From the NCBI GenBank assembly GCA_964477115.1, contig CAYZCY010000010.1:1-46108 (forward strand): a stretch of 46,108 nucleotides of DNA. The letters are read 5' to 3'. This document shows positions 22,711 through 29,075 of this stretch, piece after piece; position 1 is the first letter of the stretch; each line of letters begins with the position of its first letter. Origin of the DNA: RGIG3135 sp964477115 (GTDB lineage Bacteria > Actinomycetota > Coriobacteriia > Coriobacteriales > Eggerthellaceae). The notes beneath the pieces are model-generated. The model ran no database searches. It was not told the origin of the DNA and saw only the letters and a list, made by a program, of their open reading frames with translations. The position numbers were made by a program, and so were the translations under genes.

Positions 22711-24081
22711 ATGAGTCTGTCTGCTCTCCAGAAAAAGGGCGGTTCCTATTCCCTGTTCACCATCGTGGTACTGGCTACGGCCGCCGGCTCGTTGACGCAA
22801 ACCGTCATGAACTCCATGCTCGGCGGCGTTGGGGCCGATTTCGGCATCGACGCCAGCGTCGGGCAGTGGCTCACTACTATTTATATGTTGGTACTGGGAA
22901 TCACCGTGCCCATCGTCACCTGGCTTTCGCAAAAGCTCTCCGTGAAGAATATCGTCTATCTGGCGCTCGCCTTCTTCTTCCTCGGATCTACGGTTGCGCT
23001 TGTGTCCCCCAACTTTGAGGTGCTCGTGGCGGGACGCGTGCTCCAGGCAATTGCCGCGGGCATCACCATCCCCCTCCTCCAAGCCATCGCCATGACCCGC
23101 TTCCCGCGCGAGCGCGTGGGCACCATGATGGGCATCGCGGGTATCGCCATGGGCTTTGCGCCCAACATCGGCCCGCTCATCGGCGGTGTGCTGGTTGATT
23201 CCTGGGGATGGCGCAGCTTCTTCGTGCTGTTTATTGCGCTTGTGGTCCTTTTGGCGATCGCCACCTTCCTCTTCGTTGAGAGCGAAAGCAACCCCGCGCG
23301 CGACGCCAGCCTCGACGTGCCCTCCTTCGTCCTTTCCACGGTGGGCTTTGGCGGGCTTTTGCTCGGCTTGTCCAACGCTGCCAGCCTGGGTACCATCAAC
23401 TACCTCGTGTGGCTTCCCCTCGCAGTGGGCGTCGTCGGCATCGTGCTGTTTGTGAAAAGACAGAAATCCATTGAAAAGCCTCTCATCAACATGCGCATCT
23501 TCGAGTCGGCCACTTACCGCGTGAGCTTCATCGCCCAGAACCTGCTTAACGCCTGCTTCATGGGCATCACGCTGATCGTGCCCCTGTACGTGCAGGGTCT
23601 GTGCGGCGGAACCGCCGTGGAGGCGGGCCTCGTGTTTATCCCTGCAACCATCCTGGCGCTTGTCCTTAACCCCGTGGCCGGCATTGCCGCAGATCGCGTT
23701 GGCATCAGGCCCGTTGTCCTGCTTGGATCCGTTCTGCTCACCGTTGGATCGGTCACCATGGCCTTCATGGACGCTAACACGCCCCTGTGGCTTGTCACCC
23801 TGCTGCAGACCATCCGCGGCGCTGGCGTGAGCTCGCTTGTCGGCCCGCTCATCACGCTTGGCATGCGCGACCTTCCGCGCGAGATCGCCATGGACGGCAG
23901 CGCCTTCTTCTCGACCGTACGTCAGGCGTGTGCTTCCCTTGGTACTGCCGGCATGGTGCTCATAATCACCGCGGTGAACAGCATGGGCGGCGTTTCCGCC
24001 CTGGCCTACCAGCTAGCCTTTGGCCTGTCTGCCGTGTTTGCCGTCTGCACGCTGATCCTGGCGATCTGGAAGGTGCGCTAG
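22711..24081 (+). CDS. MFS transporter, DHA2 (EmrB/QacA-like) family
   Basis: A 456-residue integral membrane protein with about 12-14 hydrophobic segments. The N-terminal part matches drug:H+ antiporters: LTTIYMLVLGITVPI in the first pair, GRVLQAIAAGITIPLLQAIAM, and the antiporter motif C GIAMGFAPNIGPLIGG near residues 143-158. Export of drugs, bile components or metabolites by proton antiport is the family expectation; substrate unknown. ATG at 22711 follows GAAAGAAGG. It is divergent from the ABC-F gene and followed by a strong hairpin terminator. No TetR or MarR regulator gene is next to it. Confidence 0.93.
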   Translation: MSLSALQKKGGSYSLFTIVVLATAAGSLTQTVMNSMLGGVGADFGIDASVGQWLTTIYMLVLGITVPIVTWLSQKLSVKNIVYLALAFFFLGSTVALVSPNFEVLVAGRVLQAIAAGITIPLLQAIAMTRFPRERVGTMMGIAGIAMGFAPNIGPLIGGVLVDSWGWRSFFVLFIALVVLLAIATFLFVESESNPARDASLDVPSFVLSTVGFGGLLLGLSNAASLGTINYLVWLPLAVGVVGIVLFVKRQKSIEKPLINMRIFESATYRVSFIAQNLLNACFMGITLIVPLYVQGLCGGTAVEAGLVFIPATILALVLNPVAGIAADRVGIRPVVLLGSVLLTVGSVTMAFMDANTPLWLVTLLQTIRGAGVSSLVGPLITLGMRDLPREIAMDGSAFFSTVRQACASLGTAGMVLIITAVNSMGGVSALAYQLAFGLSAVFAVCTLILAIWKVR

Positions 24082-24133
24082 GCCTTACCCAACACCGCGC
24101 TCGGCCTTTCGGCCTGGCGTGTAGAACAGCCCC

Positions 24134-24313
24134 TGGTCGAAAAATCGACTTAGGCAGCATTTTTCGGCGCTTTTCACACAAAACGGGCTCGTCGGCGACG
24201 TGCCCGTTTTTCTACAAGCCTCTGACCTGCGGAAACTCCAAGCCATGCCGTTTGCAGCGACAGCAGGGCTCGATATTTCCCAATTTTTCCTGCCTAAGTC
24301 GATTTTTTAACCA
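24134..24313. repeat. 180-bp element bounded by 24-bp inverted repeats
   Basis: The left end 24134-24157 (starting TGGTCGAAAAATCGAC) and the right end 24290-24313, read in reverse, agree at 22 of 24 bases, with 18 bases (24140-24157 against 24290-24307) identical. The ends enclose a strong internal hairpin (24180-24210). No flanking target duplication is obvious and no protein is encoded. It could be a MITE-like element, a dispersed intergenic repeat or a transcription-processing structure. Copy number elsewhere cannot be seen here. Confidence 0.75.
24180..24213. terminator. Hairpin terminator between MFS and nuclease genes
   Basis: AAAACGGGC and GCCCGTTTT form a 9-bp stem with a 13-base loop; TTTTTCT follows on the plus strand and TTTTGTG on the minus. 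It can serve both convergent genes and lies inside the inverted-repeat element. Confidence 0.82.
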
Positions 24314-24345
24314 ACGCAGTACCAGCAGGAGCACCTTTCCGCGTT

Positions 24346-25362
24346 TTACCTATGATCCGCCAACACCCTCGCACGCAACGCAAGATGCTTGCTCCAGAAA
24401 TTCTCTTCACGAATGCGCAAGTTGTGATTCAACAGTCTTGCCATCGCCTTAACTATCGAATAGAAGCCTTCAACATTGGCTATCTGGCTCTTGGTCAAAA
24501 CAAACAAAGCATACCCATCTATGGCTAGGGCGTTGCGTCGAGCATTATCCCTTTCCGTCTGCTCAAAAAGCGTATGGCCAGCCTCCCCGTCGTACTCCAC
24601 GACTATTTTCGCAGATTCCCAAACGAGATCGAAGGCGTTTCCCCTTGGCCAAATCGCTGACGCAGCGTCGCTCAACTCAAGCCGTAGGTTAAGCCGAGGC
24701 TGAATGAAGCCGAAACCACCATATTTCTTCGGCAAGCTGAGCATCATTGCCAGCGCCGTTTCCTGCGGCGATCCCGACCCATCAAGTACGTAGCGGAGTG
24801 CACGGCGAGCAGACCCGACCCCCTTCACGCTTAGCGAGTTGGCAAGATCCGTAATCTTCTCAACAGAGGTGAGCGGATGTCTCATCATTAAGCCTCCGCC
24901 CCATTGCGACACCAGGGAATAGCACCCGCACAATTCATACCCCAGTAGAACGAGACTAAGAAAATCCAGCTCGTTGGCGGCCATGATGAACGTAAGCTCC
25001 GGCGAAGTTGAACAAAGGCCTGGCTCAATCTCCAGGAACAAGGGCGCCAATCCATCCTCGACAGCTATTGAGTGATACACGCCGTTGCCGAGCAAACGCT
25101 CGCGCAAGCGACGCCCGACAAGCAGATGGACCGGATCTCCTTGTTGGATGCCCCACCTGGTCAGGTCCCTCGCATGGACGAAGTCTCTATCGTGATCAAA
25201 CTCAGACAGAGAGACTCCTGGTCCAAGATGCTCTGAGGGGAAGGCGCGCGGATAGGCCGGCCCCGAGCCAGGAGTGTGGCCAAACACAGGAACATAAGGG
25301 GCGCGATTATCGTAATGGCGCCAAGCACTAATAGATGATTGTCCGCACAAACACATTTTCAT
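24346..25362 (-). CDS. DUF559/Vsr-like endonuclease-domain protein of unknown role
   Basis: A protein of about 338 residues. The C-terminal third looks like a PD-(D/E)xK nuclease of the DUF559/Vsr type: FDLVW, then IVVEYDGEAGH, then ERDNARRNALAIDGY and VLTKSQI, with candidate catalytic Asp and Glu near residues 245-256. The N-terminal region (LCGQSSISAWRHYDN and on) may hold a winged-helix module as in AbiEi-type proteins, but this is uncertain. The start is weak: ATG 25362 lacks a ribosome site, and TTG 25458 is also open. It stands alone beside a repeat element and a gene-free stretch, which fits an accessory locus. Possible roles are defence, toxin-antitoxin or DNA repair. Confidence 0.72.
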   Translation of the reverse strand: MKMCLCGQSSISAWRHYDNRAPYVPVFGHTPGSGPAYPRAFPSEHLGPGVSLSEFDHDRDFVHARDLTRWGIQQGDPVHLLVGRRLRERLLGNGVYHSIAVEDGLAPLFLEIEPGLCSTSPELTFIMAANELDFLSLVLLGYELCGCYSLVSQWGGGLMMRHPLTSVEKITDLANSLSVKGVGSARRALRYVLDGSGSPQETALAMMLSLPKKYGGFGFIQPRLNLRLELSDAASAIWPRGNAFDLVWESAKIVVEYDGEAGHTLFEQTERDNARRNALAIDGYALFVLTKSQIANVEGFYSIVKAMARLLNHNLRIREENFWSKHLALRARVLADHR

Positions 25363-25770
25363 GCGCGCAAAATACCATGCTTGCGCCAATGCAGTCGACG
25401 GGCCTCGCAAAATTTTTGCATGATCCGCAAAATAAGGAGCATCGGGTCGTCCGAACAAAACGAGAAGAAACCGAGGCGCCCCTGCGTCTCATACAGAGCG
25501 GACCCGCGAGATCCCGCAAAACCACGGACATAAGCAGAGCTGTCTTAAGGCAAGCCTTTCCGACCGGAAAATACCACCGCAAACAAGATCATTGCAGTGC
25601 TTGCCGAACACGAAGTCGACGACCATGCCTGCATCGATGTTCGAGTGGTACGCCGAACGGGCATCAGACCCTTGCCAATGAGAGCTCAGCGCCGAGCTGA
25701 AAGGTCTTCTGCTCGGGAAGATAAGCGATTCAAGCTTGCCTAGCTTCTAAACGCGGATGGCATCGATAGA
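25363..25770. other. Gene-free stretch downstream of pth, next to the nuclease gene
   Basis: About 400 bases without a convincing gene. A plus-strand open run from near 25574 to the TAG at about 25742 reads NKIIAVLAEHEVDDHAC and on, which looks protein-like but has no start or ribosome site. Another plus-strand frame overlaps it with biased composition. It may be a decayed gene remnant. The 5' signals of the nuclease gene must also lie here, but none is clear. Confidence 0.5.
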
Positions 25771-25816
25771 GCTGACAAATACGAAAGGCGGGCTTTTCAA
25801 GCCCGCCTTTCGTATT
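25771..25816 (-). terminator. Terminator of the glmU-prs-pth cluster
   Basis: A perfect 18-bp stem (AATACGAAAGGCGGGCTT and its complement) with a TTC loop, followed by TGTCAGC on the minus strand. Arm-internal T runs make it effective from either side. Confidence 0.85.
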
Positions 25817-25876
25817 GGCTATTTGTTTATCAGCGCATCAAAGCGCGCTCTATCCGTCTCAAAACCTGAGGAGTGC

Positions 25877-26440
25877 CTACTTGCCGTTGTACTCCTGCTG
25901 AGTTTTCTCGAGCCCGTTCTGCACAAGGCAGAGCGTTGCCTCCGCGCCGCGTGCCACCGCGTGCTCGAAGGCTTCAGCGTCATCCTTCTTGGGAAGCGAA
26001 AGCACGTAGTCGGCCACATCCATGCGTCCCGGAGGACGACCGATGCCAATGCGAACACGGAACCAATCGCGCGTGAGCGTTTTGTCGCAAATGGAACGCA
26101 ATCCGTTATGGCCTGCGTGGCCGCCGCCAAACTTCACACGCACCGTACCCGGGTCTATGTCGAGCTCGTCATGAATGACAATCAAGTGATCAGCAGTCAC
26201 CTTGTATGCGCTCATCAGCTGCTTGACCGGACCGCCCGAAGTGTTCATGAAGCTCTGGGGCTTCGCCAAAACCAGCTCTTCGCCACGATAACTTCCCTTG
26301 CCAGTCATGGCACCGCATTCGCTTTTCCAATAGCGCACGCCAATTTCGGACGCAATGGCATCCACCGTATCAAAGCCGGCGTTGTGGCGCGTATGCGCGT
26401 ACTTTTCACCTGGATTGCCCAGGCCAACGATCAGGTACAT
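25877..26440 (-). CDS. pth: Peptidyl-tRNA hydrolase
   Basis: A 187-residue enzyme releasing peptides from drop-off peptidyl-tRNA. All family motifs are seen: VGLGNPGEKYAHTRHNAGF with the catalytic His near 20, KPQSFMNTSG, HDELDIDPG and GGGHAGHNGLRSI. Typical length. It starts 3 bases past the prs stop, so the two are translationally coupled. Confidence 0.97.
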   Translation of the reverse strand: MYLIVGLGNPGEKYAHTRHNAGFDTVDAIASEIGVRYWKSECGAMTGKGSYRGEELVLAKPQSFMNTSGGPVKQLMSAYKVTADHLIVIHDELDIDPGTVRVKFGGGHAGHNGLRSICDKTLTRDWFRVRIGIGRPPGRMDVADYVLSLPKKDDAEAFEHAVARGAEATLCLVQNGLEKTQQEYNGK

Positions 26441-26443
26441 GCC

Positions 26444-27403
26444 TTATTCGAACAGGGAGGAGACGCTGCCGTTGATGTAGACGTTCTCGATGGTCTGAGC
26501 GAACAGCGGAGCCACGGACAGGACCTTGATCTTGCCCTCCTGATGCTCGGCCGGAACCGGAACCGCGTTGGTGACGACGACCTCCTCAATGCAGGAGTTC
26601 TCAATGCGCTCGAAAGCCGGGCCGCTGAACAGACCGTGGGTTGCGCATGCGTACACCTTGACGGCGCCGTGATTCTGCAGAGTCTCCGCGGCGGCAACCA
26701 GAGAGCCGGCGGTGTCGATCATGTCGTCGTTGAGCAGGCAGATCTTGCCCTCGACGTCACCGATCAGAGCGGTGATTTCAGCTTGGTTGTGCTTCGGGCG
26801 ATCCTTGTGCATGATTGCGATGTCGCAATCGAGCATGGTAGAGAACTTCTTAGCGGCCTTGGCGCGACCCACGTCGGGAGAAACCACGCAAAGCTGGCTC
26901 GGGTCGAAGTTCATGCCCTTGAAGTATTCCGCGAACAGGGGCATGGCGGTCATATGGTTAACCGGGATGTCGAAGAAGCCTTGGATCGCGTCCTGATGAA
27001 GGTCCATGGTGATGACGTTGTCGACACCGGCTACCTCCATGAGATCGCTCACGAGCTTGGCCGTAATGGGCTCGCGCGGAGCAGCCTTGCGGTCCTGACG
27101 AGCATAGCCGTAATGGGAAACGACAGCGGAAATGTTGTGTGCAGACGCACGCTTGGCCGCATCAGCCATGATGAGCAGCTCCATAAGAGCATCGTTGACG
27201 TCCATGCCGTTACCTGCGCACACCGACTGGATAAGGAAGACTTCCTTACCGCGCACGCTTTCCTGGAAGCGCGCGTAGATCTCGCCGTTGGCAAACTTGG
27301 TAAGTTTGACATCACCAAGCCTGACATCCAATTCCTGAGCAATCTGCTCGGCCAACTCCGGGTTCACAGAACCTGCGAACAGAACCTTTTCCCTCTGCTC
27401 CAT
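26444..27403 (-). CDS. prs: Ribose-phosphate pyrophosphokinase
   Basis: A 319-residue PRPP synthase serving nucleotide, His and Trp synthesis. Seen: KFANGEIYARFQESVRG, YGYARQDRKAAPREPITAK (ATP and ribose-phosphate site), the metal-binding MDLHQDAIQGFFDIPV and the PRPP loop DDMIDTAGSLV. ATG 27403 is chosen because GAAGGAG lies 13 bases upstream; a GTG directly before it is an alternative at better spacing. The start at 27424 would place the ribosome site inside the gene. A promoter of its own is likely at 27486-27514. Confidence 0.96.
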   Translation of the reverse strand: MEQREKVLFAGSVNPELAEQIAQELDVRLGDVKLTKFANGEIYARFQESVRGKEVFLIQSVCAGNGMDVNDALMELLIMADAAKRASAHNISAVVSHYGYARQDRKAAPREPITAKLVSDLMEVAGVDNVITMDLHQDAIQGFFDIPVNHMTAMPLFAEYFKGMNFDPSQLCVVSPDVGRAKAAKKFSTMLDCDIAIMHKDRPKHNQAEITALIGDVEGKICLLNDDMIDTAGSLVAAAETLQNHGAVKVYACATHGLFSGPAFERIENSCIEEVVVTNAVPVPAEHQEGKIKVLSVAPLFAQTIENVYINGSVSSLFE

Positions 27404-27485
27404 CACGTGAGTCCGCTCCTTCACACGTTGTAAAAATAATTCGGAAGCGCTTGGTGCTCAATACGGGCGCCAAGACGCATCAGGC

Positions 27486-27514
27486 ATCATTTTAGTGCCT
27501 TAGCCGCATGTCAA
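27486..27514 (-). promoter_or_regulatory. Candidate promoter of prs-pth
   Basis: A consensus TTGACA (27509-27514 on the minus strand) with AATGAT (27486-27491) at 17 bases, or TAAAAT at 14. It lies about 85 bases before the prs start, in the gap after glmU. Confidence 0.5.
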
Positions 27515-27542
27515 TGGAACAATTCGCCGATAAGCCCAAATC

Positions 27543-28907
27543 CTAGGCCTGACGCTTTGCGGCCCAGCCCTCGACCTCAGTCTGACGTGCGCGGCCAAGA
27601 CCCAAAGCGCCCGCAGAGACGTCCTTGGTGATGCAGGATCCAGCACCGATAACCGCACCCTTACCGATGGTGACCGGGGCGACCATCATGGTGTCACTGC
27701 CCACGAACACGCCATCCTCGATGACGGTCTTGTGCTTGTTCTTGCCGTCGTAGTTGCAGGTGATGGAACCCGCTCCAATGTTGACGCCCTCACCGATGGT
27801 GCAATCACCGATATAGCTCAGATGCGGGACTTTCGAGCCCTTCCCCACCGTGGACTTCTTGATCTCCACGTGAGTGCCGGCCTTGGCCTTTTCGCACAGG
27901 TGAGCGCCCGGGCGCAGGTATGCGCGCGGACCGCAGGTGGCGCCATCGTCGATGACAGCTTCGATGGCAATGGTCTCGTCGATGGTGCATGCGCGGCCGA
28001 CGACGGTGTCAGTCAGGCGGGAGTTGGGGCCGATGACGCTATCCTCGCCAATGCTGGTGCGGCCCATGAGCATGACCTGCGGGAGGATGGTTACGTCGCG
28101 GTCGATCTGAACATCGGGGCCGATGAAGACAGAGGACGGATCCATCATGGTGACACCGTTTGCCATGTGACGGGCATTGATACGCTGCTGCATGAACTGG
28201 GTTGCCTCTGCCAGCTGAACGCGAGAGTTTACACCCAAACACTCGCTGTTATCGTCTGCGGTTAGAGCAAGCACCGAGCGACCCGCCTCACGACAGATTG
28301 CCAGCACGTCGGTGAGATAGAACTCGCCCTGGGCGTTGTTACTGTCAACCTGGGTAAGCGCGTCGAAGAGAGCGCGGGCGTCGAAGCAATAGAAGCCCGA
28401 GTTGCACTCACACACGGCTGCCTCCTCGGGGCGGGCGTCCTTCTGCTCGACAATGCGGGCCACCTGACCCGACTCGTCACGAATGATACGGCCATAGCCG
28501 AAGGGGTTTTCGAGCTGCATGGTAAGAACCACCACGGCGGCATCGTTCTTTTCGCGCATTTTGATCAGCGCGGAAATGGTTTCGGAAGTGATGAGCGGGC
28601 AATCGCCGGAAAGCACCACGAGAGAGCCCTCTAAATCCGCCAGCGCATCCTTGCAAGAAGCCACGGCATCAGCCGTACCGCGCAGCTGCTCCTGCACGAC
28701 CACCTGGGTGTCGACCTCAACGAGAGGAATAACCTGCTCGCGCATATGGCCGACCACGGATACGACCCTGTCGGCTCCGGCGTCAACAGCAGCATCAATA
28801 ACCCAACGCACCAAAGGCTTACCCAAAACCTCATGGACTACCTTCGGCTTCTTGGATTTCATACGCGTGCCAGCACCAGCAGCCAAAACGATTGCAGCAT
28901 TGCTCAT
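27543..28907 (-). CDS. glmU: Bifunctional UDP-GlcNAc pyrophosphorylase / glucosamine-1-phosphate N-acetyltransferase
   Basis: A 454-residue two-domain enzyme making UDP-GlcNAc for peptidoglycan. The uridylyltransferase domain shows LAAGAGTRMKSKKPKVVHEVLGKP and EQLRGTADAV. The C-terminal left-handed beta helix shows RPGAHLCEKAKAGTHVEIK, SYIGDCTIGEGVNIGAG and TCNYDGKNKHKT, with the acetyl-transfer His in the first of these. ATG at 28907 follows GAGAAGG. A TATACT box lies 37 bases upstream in a segment resembling that before alr. It precedes prs by 139 bases. Confidence 0.97.
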   Translation of the reverse strand: MSNAAIVLAAGAGTRMKSKKPKVVHEVLGKPLVRWVIDAAVDAGADRVVSVVGHMREQVIPLVEVDTQVVVQEQLRGTADAVASCKDALADLEGSLVVLSGDCPLITSETISALIKMREKNDAAVVVLTMQLENPFGYGRIIRDESGQVARIVEQKDARPEEAAVCECNSGFYCFDARALFDALTQVDSNNAQGEFYLTDVLAICREAGRSVLALTADDNSECLGVNSRVQLAEATQFMQQRINARHMANGVTMMDPSSVFIGPDVQIDRDVTILPQVMLMGRTSIGEDSVIGPNSRLTDTVVGRACTIDETIAIEAVIDDGATCGPRAYLRPGAHLCEKAKAGTHVEIKKSTVGKGSKVPHLSYIGDCTIGEGVNIGAGSITCNYDGKNKHKTVIEDGVFVGSDTMMVAPVTIGKGAVIGAGSCITKDVSAGALGLGRARQTEVEGWAAKRQA

Positions 28908-28943
28908 AATCGGCCTTCTCTCGAGCTTAAAATCAACTCATCG

Positions 28944-28949
28944 AGTATA
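28944..28949 (-). promoter_or_regulatory. -10 element of glmU
   Basis: TATACT preceded by TTGCGC on the minus strand, 37 bases before the start codon. The block GCAAATCAG, TTGCGCTATACTC, TTGATTTT recurs in the same order upstream of alr. Confidence 0.55.
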
Positions 28950-29075
28950 GCGCAAGTGCGATCACAGCTTCTGATTTGCAAAGGCTTATCACGCAAGAAC
29001 TACTTGACACCCGCGATCGGAGTGACTGCATTACCCAGCCGAATAGGCCAAATCTCCTGCGATCAGGCCAGCCCG

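Noticed and set aside
20734..23082. A 782-codon extension of the ABC-F frame
   Set aside because: The extra 5' part is antisense to the MFS gene and has no ribosome site; the family N-terminus fits the TTG at 22590.
25335..25700. A plus-strand 121-codon frame opposite the nuclease gene's 5' end
   Set aside because: No ribosome site, odd composition, overlaps the nuclease frame; looks like a shadow.
29004..29032. TTGACA-N17-TGCATT on the plus strand beside copA
   Set aside because: The -10 is poor and it would drive only antisense RNA into copA; chance match likely.
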